From positions 71,847 to 135,846 of the forward strand of contig CAXAMN010004047.1 in assembly GCA_963970005.1 (NCBI GenBank): DNA of 64,000 nt. The letters are read 5' to 3'. The notes below the pieces were generated by a model. The model was not told the origin of the DNA. It worked only from the letters and a program-made list of their open reading frames with translations, and searched no databases. The position numbers were made by a program, and so were the translations under genes. This document shows positions 34,790 to 45,799 of this stretch, piece by piece (the stretch's first letter is position 1; each line of letters starts with the position of its first letter). The stretch is from Durusdinium trenchii (taxonomy: Eukaryota; Sar; Dinophyceae; Suessiales; Symbiodiniaceae).

Positions 34790-35130
34790 TAGCTGAGTCC
34801 TATAGTCCTATCCTCAAAGGAAGAACCCTCCCAGCAATAAGGAGGGTTAAAACGAAGAACCCCAACCGAAACCCGGAGAAACCGATCTCTCCAAACGCCC
34901 ACACCGACGTCTGGAACCGCCGCGGAGAGCGCAGCGCAGCGCAACAACGACCCGCTCGGGGCGGCTTGGTGGTTGGGAAAGGAACGTCGATCTCCCACTG
35001 GTACTTCGCCTGCGAAACCCAACGGCCACGGCGAAGCGCCGTTTCGCGAAAGCTAAGACAAGCCGTGAGACAAGCTGGGCCAGCCGCGAAACCCTGCGGC
35101 GTTCGCCCTCGCATCCGATTCTCTTAGGGG
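34790..35130. CDS. Coding-like segment, strand unresolved
   Basis: Plus reading: ISPNAHTDVWNRRGERSAAQ … GTSISHWYFACETQ. Minus reading: RRGRWVSQAKYQWEIDVPFP then TTKPPRAGR. Both are plausible and a gene is likely, but I cannot choose. It contains a possible plus donor (TTG|GTGGTT). Confidence 0.33.
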
Positions 35131-35263
35131 CGGAGGGTGAAAGTTCTTCGGTCAGGATCCTCGAGTCCAGTGGCTCGGGACACCCGGTGACGAAGACGAC
35201 GAAACAGCTCAGCGGCGGAACAGCGGCTTTCTCAGCGGCGGAAACGGCTCCGACTCGTCTCAT

Positions 35264-36080
35264 GGCAGCGCCTGAATCATGAGACGCTGCCAGCGCTGCG
35301 TGGCTGCCGCAGTCTTGTCGTCCATGATGTCGTTGATGGCGTTGGTGGCCTCGGAGCTCCAGGTGTCAACAGGGAGCAGTGGGATTCGAGAAAGCCCTAG
35401 TTCACCTTGGACGGATGATTTTGGTCTCGCTATTAGGGTGGAGGCCATTGGTATTGGGTGTGACTTAGACTTACTCTTCAAGGTCCTGATGGAAGTGGAG
35501 GTCCTCACCTCAAACGCCATCTTTCGACCATGTGTCCTCCACTTCTGTTCAATGGGCCCTGTTGACAAGAATGAGAAGAGTCGAGATTCCTGAGGTGTTT
35601 TCGTGCGCGGGGTCAACTCATGTCAATTCACCCTCAGCTGTTGAGTATAGGGGCTTCCTCACCTTTAAGGCTTTAAGGACATGAATTGCTTGTTTGTCCG
35701 AACCACACACCATTCCAAAAACATGGGACTGAACATCTTTAATTATGTTACATTGACCACTCAAAAGATCTAAAACACCACCTGAATGGTGGAATATTCC
35801 ACATGGATGTGAATTTTAAATCTGAGATTCCATGGCTGGGTAGACTGGTTCATTTTCCTTCCTTTGAGGGGGTCCTTGTCGAGGTCTCCCTGTTTTACTA
35901 TACACACCCACATGGAAACCTCAGGTGCCGATTCGTGTAAGGCACAGGACGGACCTTTTTCCAAGGAGCCTTCACCAGTCATTTTCAATTCGATTGATCA
36001 ATACATGTCAATACCCTCTATATGCTAAGCTATCTGCAACTGTTGAGTCCATTTCACTCCTTTTCCATTCCTCCTTTTCC
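35264..36080. other. No gene supported
   Basis: A single RLEAIAI-type unit lies at about 35432-35460. Otherwise there are only short open frames without bias. Confidence 0.35.
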
Positions 36081-36082
36081 AG

Positions 36083-36230
36083 TCCTTTAGTCCTTTCCCT
36101 TTTGGGGGACCCTCGCCAGGCGCAGCTCTCCGATGCCGAAGTCCTGGATCATGTAGGCGAGGTCCGCCTCGGCTCCGCGTCCCCGGAGGAGGTCCCGGGA
36201 GGTCCGCGGTGTCCGGTGGTTTCCGGGGAA
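36083..36230 (+). CDS. Candidate exon, unknown product
   Basis: A good polypyrimidine tract and TTTTCCAG| precede PLVLSLLGDPRQAQLSDAEV, then LDHVGEVRLGSASPEEV. The minus strand reads AEADLAYMIQDFGIGELRLA over the same bases, also with strong bias; the acceptor favours plus. Confidence 0.35.
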
Positions 36231-36671
36231 GGAAGAAGGAGATGCCAGGAGAGCTTGTGTGTTTACGGAGTAGTCAGATAGGCAGTAGATTCTTCATCTA
36301 AGTGGCGCCTGGATCGCTTGGCGAAGAATGCGGCTCGCTTTGCTTAGCTTTGACAGATGTTGACGGGGCAGGAACCCGCCCGTTGACCACGCCAACAATG
36401 CTCAGCAGCTAGGATCGGGAGAGAACAGGAACGGAGGAATGGATGGGAAAACAACCGTTGACCTATGTTGACCTGGTCTTGGATTTGCAACAAAGGCACA
36501 AACAAATACCACATCAGGGTGTCGTGGCTGGAACACCCAGCCCGCTACTATCCGGGATCTCCAGCCAGGACATCCATTGGCCATCTAAAAGGTCCGGGTA
36601 TTCAGCTATAAAATGTATATGGCTGTTCACCACAGGGAATAACCGTCTAAACAAAACCATGCATGCAAGTA

Positions 36672-36715
36672 CTAGCAATGGCCTCCAACCTACTAGCGAT
36701 GGCCTCCAACGTAAT
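36672..36715. repeat. 21-bp minisatellite, inverted
   Basis: Two units of the RLEAIAI-type repeat in reverse orientation (GCAATGGCCTCCAACCTACT, then AGCGATGGCCTCCAAC). Confidence 0.75.
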
Positions 36716-37381
36716 ATTCCTTTCAAGTACTATCGATCAAGTCTATTTTGACCTCCAGTCATCGGCCTGTGGGTCCTTCTCAAGCTTGGCCAAAGCCTCC
36801 TCCGCCTGCGCTTGCAATGCTTCCACCTGCCCACCGATCTCCCGACGCTTGGCCAACGCGGGATCTCGCTCATCGGCAGGAATCACTCGGGAACACCAAG
36901 GGCTATGACACGTTTCCGATCGGATGTGGCACTGAACTTGAACCTGCCGAATTATACGATATATGCCATGCTTCAAATGCCATGCTCTATGACATCGATG
37001 CCCCACCTTCTTCCTTGCTTCCAGGATCTTGGGGTCTTTGGCATCTCCTGCGGACGGATGCAACATCGGTCCGGAATGGTCCGGACGAGCGTCTGCACGG
37101 CGTCTGCCTTGGATCCGCGTTTGGCAAGGTCCAATTCCAAGAGACCTTGATCTTCCAAGTTCCATCACGTATTAAAACTACCGCATATATGATAGATATA
37201 CTGTTTCTATCCATCACATCACGATCATCACAGCAACTTACTTTACATCCCACTTCCATTTTGATATAAATCTCTTCTATCTCCAAGCCTTTCCCCCCCT
37301 CATTGTCGTTTCCTCCCTTCACTTTCCCCCCCCTCTCTCGATTTCACCTCGTTCAGTGAAGTGACCCCGTCTCCCCGTCAC

Positions 37382-37490
37382 CCCCGTAACCCCGCTCCGA
37401 TGACCACGGCGTCGTTGGGGTTCATCTCAAAGGGCCCCGGGATGCTCGGGATGCCGAAGAAGTCCGCCGCCTTCGCGGACTCCGACAGAC
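37382..37490 (-). CDS. Internal exon, unknown product
   Basis: Bounded by GCATTCAG| and |GTGACG. It reads LSESAKAADFFGIPSIPGPF then EMNPNDAVVIGAG, with almost every third position G or C. It is clearly protein-like on this strand. No family is recognised. It is not part of any long open frame because both ends are splice sites. Confidence 0.52.
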
Positions 37491-38486
37491 CTGAATGCGG
37501 CGGATGGACGGCCGGTCAAGGCGGGGAAGGCCCACGCGGTGGCGAGAGTGGCCGGTCAATGCGGATTCCACCGGTGCGTGCTGGTGGCGAAGAATGAAGT
37601 GATGGTGAGACAGGGAACACGAGAAGGAGAACAAGATAGAACAAGTGAATATGTTTATAATGGTTTGACGACTTCAAGCTCAAGGGTTTTGGAGGTTGTA
37701 GCCACATTTAGCCAGTTTTGAAGAAGATCTCGCTTTTCTCATTGAAACAAATTAATTGAGCAACATGGTACGTGGACTTTCAAAGTCAGGGTCTTATATC
37801 CTGAAAGAGGTGGATGTCCCACAGGATTTCCTCTCAGACTCTGGAAACACGTCTCCGCAATGATCTGCAGAAACTGGTCTCCAACTTGCTTCTTTAACAC
37901 ACGAATCGGTGATGCTGATGACTCGAACATCGCCCGGACTGAACTGAGTAATGCTGAACTCCGTCGGTGCAGAAATCGTCGAAGCGGCTGGGCGGCTGGA
38001 CCTCATGTTTTGGGGTGATGACAGGCTGAGCCCGCAACTCTGGGGTGATGCCGCAACTCTGGGCTGGGACATCTGCAGTTTTTACAGGTCTTCCATCACT
38101 GGACTGCAGACAAGCCAAGAGTCTTGAGTCTTGAGATGTCTTCGGAGAGTCATTCCAGAACTTCTGTGACCCCAAACGGGTCGTTTTGGGGGTGACTGGA
38201 TTCCTGCCTTGGTGACAGAGAAACATACACGCTGCAAACTGCCAACATATCCAAATCGACCATCGATTTATGAGATCTACAAAGAACACCCATGACAGAT
38301 ACTATACCTGGACCCTCCAAAGTACCCTAGCAACTGGGGCAATGATGGGCAATGACATGCAATGACCATGCAATGACCCTATAAAATCAAATAAACTCCA
38401 GGTCCATTCTTTAAGCCTTAGCAAAATGGGGATGATGAGGATGATGGGCCATGACCCTATAAAATCAGGTACTTTAAGACTGGTCT

Positions 38487-38665
38487 TTGGGATGCTCCAA
38501 CTCATCCGTCCCAATCGACCGCTGCCCGAGACCGCGCCCACTGAGCTGCCCGGACTCAGTGCACCTAGGAGACCGCCCGAGAGCACCGCTCGGCGGCCGG
38601 GCACGAAGGCCTCGGCGGGACGGACTGGTGGGCAGCGTGGGACGAGGCTGGGCAGCGTGGGAGAT
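38487..38665. CDS. Codon-biased segment, strand unresolved
   Basis: Plus: LQLIRPNRPLPETAPTELPG. Minus: RCTESGQLSGRGLGQRSIGT then DELEHPKD. Both are plausible and I cannot decide. Confidence 0.25.
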
Positions 38666-39206
38666 CGGAGTAAGAAATGGCATGTTCATGCATTTGTTCT
38701 ATAGAAAAGACATGACTTCATACTTCATACCCCTTCTGAAAGGTCAAGAATTGGCAGGATATATGATACATCCTCCATCCCAGGAGCTGTTCACTATAGT
38801 TTCATGCGTGGAGAAGAACGCGAATGGACTTGTTGACCACAGAGAGACGGGCAGGTGTTTCTCCCTTCGAAAGACATTGCATGGTACCTGATCAACTCGA
38901 ATCAAACAGCGAGGTGACGCTGAACCTGCCGGGGGTGCCTTCGGATTTCTGAAAAGAGCATCTTGAGCAAAAAGAATTCCTCCCTATCAACCCTGTGAAT
39001 GTCTCCATCCTCACCGTGCAAGGCCATGTCAGTCTCGACCTCGCCTGGCTATAGAGGGCACCCATCGCTCCCAGCAAGAGCAGCGCCCGTGTCGATCGCT
39101 TCATGCCTGGCCGCAGCGGCATTTGGGTGCAGCATGAGACACAATGAACGGAGCATCCTTGGGTTGGCATATGTCGCGATGTCATACGCATATGGGCATA
39201 GGATGC

Positions 39207-39860
39207 CGGCATATATGTGTTGTAGAGCTACATAGAGCTATAGGTGCAGCTTCTTTTAAGACAACCATGGAAAAGATCGACAGACCGCGAAACAGTCCAA
39301 GCTTCGCTCGTTTTGTGACGTCGATCGGTGGAGTGTCATGCAATCTTGGCACCCTCCAAAAAGAAAGTTGGGTAACGGCCCGGCCCTTTCGTAATTGAAA
39401 AGGTGTCAAGTGATTTCTACAATGTTTTCCTTTCTCTCAAACTGGGGCGATTGATTGATCCCTTCACCCGTCACTTAGCACTCATTCCATCCAGTGCCTG
39501 TCATGGCTGTAGTGGTGATCGAGAGACTGATTTGTAAGCGATCAAGCGGCCTAGACTAATTGAAGCCAAAAAGCAAGCGGACGTTAACGAAGAATCTATG
39601 CAGATGAAAACACAAGTTGTTCGATGCAACCACGTCTCAAAGCAAGCAAGCTGGGTAGCCTAGAGATCCCATTGTCCAAAGCAATATATGATGCGTTGTT
39701 CTCTTTTTTCAGATCTGGTATCATTTCTCAGAATATCTTCACAGTGTTCTCGTTTCAAAGCCGGAGCAAAACCTCTAAAGCACTTGGCGCCTCTTTTTCC
39801 CCCTTCCGCATGGGTTCATGAACGGTGAAACCTCAGAGATGTACATGAGGAGGTCCACAC
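39207..39860. repeat. ~0.6-kb direct repeat, left copy
   Basis: From GGCATATATG…TAGAGCTACATAGAGCTA through TCCATCCAGTGCCTGTCATG to CATGGGTTCATGAACGGTGA it matches 43936-44520 in the same order and orientation, with substitutions and indels. On the minus strand both copies end a frame with ISEVSPFMNPCG … RRQVL, so an exon end may be part of the unit. The copies flank the intronless membrane-protein gene. Confidence 0.8.
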
Positions 39861-40476
39861 GCACCTCGTGCGGACCTGGGTATGTGAACATCCACCAGGT
39901 CATCCCGGCATGTCTGCCAGCAAGTATGGTTGAATTCTCATTAATGAGTCCATGGATTGTCGGAAAACCTATAGGAACCCGGTTTTTGCATCTTTTTGCC
40001 ACCAAATACGGAGGGGTCCTTTATACGTTCCCATTATCTAATGTTTGGACAAACAAGGTTTCGTGTTCTGAAGCACTATGCAACCGGCTAGGTGCTTTCC
40101 ATCCTCATGTCGTACCTAATTATATGTATATACACTAGACTATACACCATCAAGCTAGATCTTGGAGCTTCTCATCTCCCTGGACCTTCACGACTCTCCT
40201 TCCTGCGCGTCGCTGCGCGACCCCGGCCGCCCTTCCCTCGGCGTCGCCCTGGAGTTTCTGCCCAGCCAAGTGACACTCGACTACCTCCTGACACGAGGTG
40301 ATGAGGGTCGGGCACAACGCTCCGAATCCGAAGCGTGCCATGATTGTGTAGATTGGGGCAATGCCTACCTTACAATTATCACAAGTATCAACATATACTT
40401 TAAGGTTGTATACTTTAAGGCGCACTCTGTACATGTTTGCAACTTTGCACTTCATACCCATGAAATTGTCCGGCCC

Positions 40477-42426
40477 TCAAGTTGAAGAAGAAGAAGAAGA
40501 AGGAGAAGAGCAGGAAGAAGACGAGGGAGAAACGACGTGGGCATGGGCGTAATCTTCCATGACATCTGTCACCAGGCTGCTGGTCTGCCACCACCAAAGA
40601 GAAGCGAGAGAAGCCACGGTTCCCAGAACTGAGAAGATCATCTGTCGGATGTGCCACTCCTCACAAGTCAACAGGCAGTCGCTATGCTGCACCACATCGA
40701 TCCATTGCAAGATCCAAAAGATGATAAACAAGACCGTCACGATGTACTTTGTGACAAACATAGTTCTTAGCAGCAGAAGATTACAACCCACAAATCCAAC
40801 AACTAATTTCCAACATGACATGCAGTGGAACGCCGTTGGACCACTCGAAAGATTCTGCATCCAGTCTCCAACTGCACATAGCATCAACCCCAGTGCACAG
40901 CCCGAGCTCATCACCAGGACAGAGATGAAGTACTTTTGGGCCGGTTCCAAGTCCTTTCTGGCCTTACTGAACTGGTAGTAGTCATTGAGATTTAGCTTTC
41001 CCTCAACCTTAGCTTGCAGCAGGGCACGGGCTGTGCTGCCCGAAGGGATGCTGAAGGCTATGGAGGTGCAAACAGTGAACGCCAGTGATGCCGTGCTGAA
41101 GGGCGACATGGCTGGGGTTCGCACCAAGGCGCACAGCGCAATGATGCACGAAATCGCTCCTTCAATGAGCCCTTCTCTTTCTTGATGCTCGAGCAATTTT
41201 TCAGACACCATCCCTTGCTGTGTGCATTTTTCAAGAGCTTGTGCCATGCCAATTTGGAAGAGACCTGGGTAGTTGGGAAGAATTATTGAGGCCAACATGG
41301 CCAAAGCGTAGAAAGGCTGACCAAGGGCCAACAAGTTAAAGCTGCTGTTGACATCTCCCACGACCTCAAAGATATTGAATCCAACAGCGACTTTGGCCAA
41401 GAAGATCGCTGCGTCCCGATCATTGTTGTACATCCAATGGGCAAACCGACTCAAGATGTCTGTTGATGACGGTTTTTCAAGCGGCCAATCGGCAGAGGGG
41501 AGAGATGGAGGAGCATCGCTGGAGCTCAAAGGTAAATTCTCATACCCAGCAGTAGCATTCTGGTCTGATCGAAGCCTTGCCCTGCATGTGACCCAAATGG
41601 CTGGCAGAGCATAGAGCACAGCGGACAAGATTGAGATTGGAATGGCCAAATGAAAGCCCGCGAAGGCAATTGCAAGGGGAGGCGAGAAAGCCCACCATGC
41701 TTCTGCTTTTAAGCACCAAAACAGGTAATTGCTACTGGGTAGGTATAGGTCCACTGCACGGCACCAGCTGGCACAGGTGATACCCGCAGTCACATTGTCG
41801 ACCAGGTCGCTAGTCCTGATCGCTTGGCATGCCTTCGGAATGACCTTATCAGGCATGGTGAGATTTTGAAGATGTGCGATGTCCTCTGGGGTTAGGTTTG
41901 ATCTTAAGAATCTTGCCTGCATCTTCAGAGGGTGCAGCACAAAGGGTGGCTCCCAGCCATGCTGCAGGGCCTGAATGAGCAAGACTTGAGTGGCAGTGAA
42001 GAACACCCATGGGGCGATCAAACCTATCAATAGACCCATCGCCGATATCAACGACCCCATCGCCGTCAATGCCAAAGTCAAAGGACCCTTCGACCTTGCC
42101 GACATTGCCTTACGGAGCTTACTACGGAGCTTGCTTGAAAAACTCTGAAGCACCCGCAGTGTGAGTCCAAAAAGCTGGAGAGATAATATTCCCATGATGA
42201 GCTGCACCACCACTGCAACGAAATTTGCCAACCAGATTGGGAGCCAAAGAATCTCAAGCCACAGCACCAATGTCACTGGCACTGTCAACCAAAGCCACAA
42301 TGTTCCCTTGATGGCATTGATGACCCCCTCCAGTTCGTCTCTGTAACACCAAAGGCAAAATAGAGCCAAGGGAGCCACAGCACAACTGCCATACCCTAAT
42401 GCGATGGTCTGCTCGATTTCCATCAT
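40477..42426 (-). CDS. Intronless multi-pass membrane protein, about 649 residues
   Basis: One continuous frame with no intron. Hydrophobic spans are obvious, for example TLWLWLTVPVTLVLWLEILW, WLANFVAVVVQLIMGILSLQ, LISAMGLLIGLIAPWVFFTA, IPISILSAVLYALPAIWVTC, FYALAMLASIILPNYPGLF and YIVTVLFIIFWILQWIDVV, at least nine in all. A hydrophilic loop (about residues 300-370) separates two halves. The tail is serine-rich, coded by TCT/TCC repeats at 40480-40545. The frame extends 24 codons further up to 42498, but I place the start at the MME ATG at 42426 because a spliced-leader-like sequence (42455-42464) sits 28 nt upstream of it. No transporter or channel motif is recognised; it resembles orphan dinoflagellate membrane-protein families. 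The lack of introns in an otherwise intron-dense region suggests origin by retroposition of an mRNA. Confidence 0.85.
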   Translation of the reverse strand: MMEIEQTIALGYGSCAVAPLALFCLWCYRDELEGVINAIKGTLWLWLTVPVTLVLWLEILWLPIWLANFVAVVVQLIMGILSLQLFGLTLRVLQSFSSKLRSKLRKAMSARSKGPLTLALTAMGSLISAMGLLIGLIAPWVFFTATQVLLIQALQHGWEPPFVLHPLKMQARFLRSNLTPEDIAHLQNLTMPDKVIPKACQAIRTSDLVDNVTAGITCASWCRAVDLYLPSSNYLFWCLKAEAWWAFSPPLAIAFAGFHLAIPISILSAVLYALPAIWVTCRARLRSDQNATAGYENLPLSSSDAPPSLPSADWPLEKPSSTDILSRFAHWMYNNDRDAAIFLAKVAVGFNIFEVVGDVNSSFNLLALGQPFYALAMLASIILPNYPGLFQIGMAQALEKCTQQGMVSEKLLEHQEREGLIEGAISCIIALCALVRTPAMSPFSTASLAFTVCTSIAFSIPSGSTARALLQAKVEGKLNLNDYYQFSKARKDLEPAQKYFISVLVMSSGCALGLMLCAVGDWMQNLSSGPTAFHCMSCWKLVVGFVGCNLLLLRTMFVTKYIVTVLFIIFWILQWIDVVQHSDCLLTCEEWHIRQMIFSVLGTVASLASLWWWQTSSLVTDVMEDYAHAHVVSPSSSSCSSPSSSSSST

Positions 42427-42454
42427 GAATCGGGCGCAAGGAAACTTTGCCCCT

Positions 42455-42464
42455 CTTGAGCCAA
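42455..42464 (-). other. Possible relic of the dinoflagellate spliced leader
   Basis: Minus strand TTGGCTCAAG is identical to the last ten bases of the dinoflagellate spliced leader (consensus ends CCATTTTGGCTCAAG). It lies in the 5' leader of the intronless gene at 40477-42426, as expected if a trans-spliced mRNA was copied back into the genome. Only ten bases match, and matches of similar quality occur elsewhere in the window, so this is suggestive only. Confidence 0.4.
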
Positions 42465-43075
42465 CTGCTGGGACGCACGCCGCTGAAAGCCAAGCCACTT
42501 GAGTGAAGAACCGATCGTTGTGGGATCCTCAGTCTGAGGCTTTGACCAAGCGGAGACAGTCAGCTGACTCGCTCCTGAATTTGCCAGTTTTGACTGCAGC
42601 TGCTGCATCATAGCTTGCCTTGCAGCTGTGGGAACCCCACGACCCGACGTTCAGGTTTGGCCTGAACCGTACCAAGGATCAAAAGGTTTTAGCATGTTGT
42701 GATTGTCCGCAAAAAAAATGTATGTAGAACATAACATCAACTATCTCTCACTTCCACCCCCTGGAATGTGATATATCCAAATGTTACCAGCAGCGCAAAC
42801 TACCAGGCCTGACAGGCATGTTTTGATGGGAACCATAAGCAAATCTGACATAAGTACACCATTCTCATATATTGAGTGTTCACAACACATGTGCATCAAG
42901 ATATGATGATGACTTTAGCTGCAGAGTTTACAATGCAAGTGATGTTGAACAACAATGCTGGGACTGTGATCATACTGAGCTCTGCAGCTAGGTGGTGGAA
43001 GCCGACCCAGATCACTTGAAGATACTTGAAGTTTGTTCCTGTGTCAATCCTCTTCAATAAGCAATCCCTGCTCAA

Positions 43076-43580
43076 GTGAAAACAACCCGTTCAGTTTTGG
43101 ACACGAGGAATATGAGCCCAACGTCTGCTTGGCAGCCATCAAAGCAGTGCGCTAGTGAGGACCAATCGATCGAGAACAACTTCCCATACTTCCTGAACGT
43201 CAAGCGGTACCAGGAGATGCTCAAGACCAAGTACTTGGGAGGTGCAGTCTATGGACAAGAACGACGGCAACCAGTGCAGCGATACATCAAGAAGTGTGAG
43301 ATGGAAGTATGGCGAGCGGACCCTCCCGACATGGGTCTCCTCTCAATCTGTGGTCAGCAGAACGGATGAAACAACAGTCGGAAACTATGGATCACAAATG
43401 ATCACACGGTTGAGGATGTCGAGGCGTGGAAGCAAGAAGAGTGAGAAGGCGGCGCCTACTGGTTCCAATGCAAGAGCCCGGGGGAAGGTCACATGTCGCA
43501 GGGTTGGTTGGAGAGGCTGCTCTCCTGAAGTCGATGCAGACAGGTGGTCTCAAGGCAGTGCAGCTCAAACCTGAATGAAA
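43076..43580 (+). pseudogene. Coding remnant with frame breaks
   Basis: Protein-like text continues on the plus strand but switches frame: FGHEEYEPNVCLAAIKAVR before two stops near 43155; then ENNFPYFLNVKRYQEMLKTK … YLGGAVYGQERRQPVQRYIK … PPDMGLLSICGQQNG; then NDHTVEDVEAWKQEE, a TGA, GGAYWFQCKSPGEGHMSQGW and another TGA. No convincing splice sites join them. It is best read as a decayed, perhaps processed, gene copy; small introns cannot be excluded. The family is unknown. Confidence 0.38.
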
Positions 43581-43605
43581 GAGCTACACATTCTTTCAGA
43601 TCGCG

Positions 43606-43824
43606 TTGATGGACGAACTCCAACATGCAGAACTGGAGGACGGTGGAGCCGGCGCATGGGAAGGTGACGCTCCATCAAGACCCCCAAAAACGGGTGTGCG
43701 GTATACGGTATACTCTTTTGGTGGATGGCCCAATAGCTGGGATACCGCCGGACTTGGAGCCGCAGCAGATGTACTGTGGAACATCCTAGAAATGGACGGA
43801 TCTCCTCCCGGGAAAATGTGCTAG
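43606..43824 (+). CDS. Open frame, unknown product
   Basis: MDELQHAELEDGGAGAWEGD … YSFGGWPNSWDTAGLGAAAD … VLWNILEMDG. The composition is protein-like. An internal |GTGACG after AWEG could be a donor. It may continue the remnant just upstream (43076-43580). Confidence 0.35.
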   Translation: MMDELQHAELEDGGAGAWEGDAPSRPPKTGVRYTVYSFGGWPNSWDTAGLGAAADVLWNILEMDGSPPGKMC

Positions 43825-43935
43825 TGCTCATCCAGGACATTGAATGTATATATGGAAAGAGCAAACATGCACACGATTTGGAGCTGGAGGAGGACTTTGG
43901 ATGAGCTAGTCAAAAGGTGGTGCCGGAATCATCTA

Positions 43936-44520
43936 CCCGGCATATGCATTATAGAGCTACATAGAGCTACAGACGTATCTACAGCTTCTGTTGAAAACCT
44001 GGAACAAATCGACAGACCGCAAAACAGTCCGACCTTCGCTCGTTTTTTTAACGTCAATCGGTGGAGTGTCACGCAACTGACATTCTACCCCCCAAAAAGT
44101 TGGGTAACGACCCTTGTTCCTTTCTCTCCAACTAAGGGGATTGATTGACCCCTTCACCCTTCACTTAGCACTCATTCCATCCAGTGCCTGTCATGGCTGT
44201 AGTGGTGATCGAGAGACTGATTTGTAAGCGATCAAGCGGCCTAGACTTGAAGCCAAACAGCCAGCGGACATTCGCCAGTTGTTCGATGCAACCACGTCTC
44301 GTCTAGCAAGGGACTGCTGGATAGCCCTAGAGATCCTACGATGTTTTGTGCTCTGAAATTCTGCATCCATCTGGTATCAATACTCTCAGAATGTCTTCAC
44401 ACCAAAAAGCAACCTCTAGACCTCTAGAGGTTGCACCTCTAGAGCACTTGGCGCCTCTTTATCCCTCCGCATGGGTTCATGAACGGTGAAACCTCAGAGA
44501 TGCACACTAAGGAAACGCAC
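43936..44520. repeat. ~0.6-kb direct repeat, right copy
   Basis: Counterpart of 39207-39860, slightly shorter owing to internal deletions, offset by about 4.7 kb. The best-conserved part is 44140-44250 (CACTTAGCACTCATTCCATC onward), nearly identical to 39460-39560. Confidence 0.8.
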
Positions 44521-44752
44521 GAGGTGCATGTGGGTGTGCAGGCAGCGAAACCAAGATGAGAGAAACGTCGTGTTTGAGCGTCGTCCAGTTGTGGTGTGAG
44601 GTGTTTAACAAAGTTGTGGATTTCAAGTTGACCCGTCAAAAAGCATCTTGATGCTACCAGCAGTCTCTGCTCCCCAAAATAACATGTGTCCCTCATAATC
44701 TCACTATATGCAAGGCAAATTCTTCAAAAAGCTTTAGATTCTCAGATGTGTC

Positions 44753-44928
44753 TCAATTAAATCCGTTTGAACGACGGATGGCGGCATCTCTCACAGCATC
44801 TTCCGTGGCGGCACGATCGCCGTATGCCGGCCTCGTCGGCCGTGGGTGCAGAAGTGGAAAGACCCGGTGCTCGTCGGCCGCGGCCCAGTGGTCTTGGAAT
44901 TTGAGCACCTCATCCAGCACCTCATCCT
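44753..44928 (-). CDS. Candidate 3' exon, acidic product
   Basis: After ATCAAG| the frame reads EVLDEVLKFQDHWAAADEHR then VFPLLHPRPTRPAYGDRAAT and ends at TGA 44755-44753. Just upstream, another frame of the same strand reads HIEEEVFEVNTHRDILIK, so an exon junction or a frame break lies at about 44930, within a small GGATGAGGTGCT tandem repeat. Confidence 0.47.
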
Positions 44929-45268
44929 CTTGATGAGAATGTCACGGTGCGTGTTCACCTCAAAAACCTCTTCTTCAATGTGTTTTCCCAGGTGAAACAG
45001 GGTCAAAGCTCCAGAGTCCCGAGCTCCAAAGTGGCTTGCAGGTGTTTAAAGCCTTTGAAGATCATGTGTCATGACATGCCTTTTTCCAAGGGAATGAACA
45101 AAGGGATATGGCATACATCATACATCTATCACAAAAGATCTTCTTGGTCTACCGACCTTCCAACATCTGTTTCCTGTGGTTTGAAAAAGTTCGGTGTCCA
45201 GAAAACCACCAATGCTCGGGCTGCCGGCCTTTCAGAGTCCGGTCCTGGTAATTACTATACTTCCTTGT

Positions 45269-45316
45269 CTAGGGATCCAGTCGTACCTTCTCAGGTACGA
45301 CTGGACCCGACCCTGG
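45269..45316. repeat. Fold-back element, family F, minimal copy
   Basis: AGGGATCCAGTCGTACCTTC is followed almost directly by TCAGGTACGACTGGACCC, so this copy is little more than the two inverted ends. Confidence 0.7.
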
Positions 45317-45689
45317 CACCTACATTGATAACAGTGGCTCCAATCAGTACCTGTCCAGTACCTGCCCCTGGCCGACTCGAACGAAGACGAAACGTGACGT
45401 GGGGTGACTCTTCACTCACTTCACGTGGTTACCCCTCTTTCGAAAGCATCGGGTGGGTTTGAAAGCATTTCTGCTCATTTTTACCTCCTTGGATCGACAT
45501 GAAAGGCGATCCCCGGAATGTTCTTTCGGATCAACACCTGGTGGATCCTGCGCAAAGGAGGGCGAGTCGAAGACCAGGAGCAGCTCGGCACCTGAGCCGG
45601 CGCGGGTAGGTGTTTCAAGAAGATCACCAGGGTGACCTAAAGTGACAAACCTGGGTGTAGAAGGGTATTCTTATAGAGAGCTATCCAAA

Positions 45690-45767
45690 AAGAAGAAGAA
45701 GAAGAAGAAGAAGATGATGATGATGATGATGATGATGATGACGAGATAATGATGATGATGATGATGC
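45690..45767. repeat. (GAA)n(GAT)n microsatellite
   Basis: About ten AAG/GAA units run into about eight GAT units, an interruption, then more GAT units. Confidence 0.95.
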
Positions 45768-45799
45768 TTAGGGCTTAGAGATCTTTTGAAAAAGAAGAT

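Noticed and set aside
42423-42611. Overlapping frame starting MMQQLQSKLANSG upstream of the membrane protein
   Set aside because: It stops exactly at the start of the main gene and contains the leader-like sequence, so it is more likely 5' leader than protein.
39207-44520. The flanking direct repeats as LTRs of a retrotransposon
   Set aside because: No reverse transcriptase, integrase, primer site or terminal TG…CA was seen, and the inside encodes an unrelated membrane protein.
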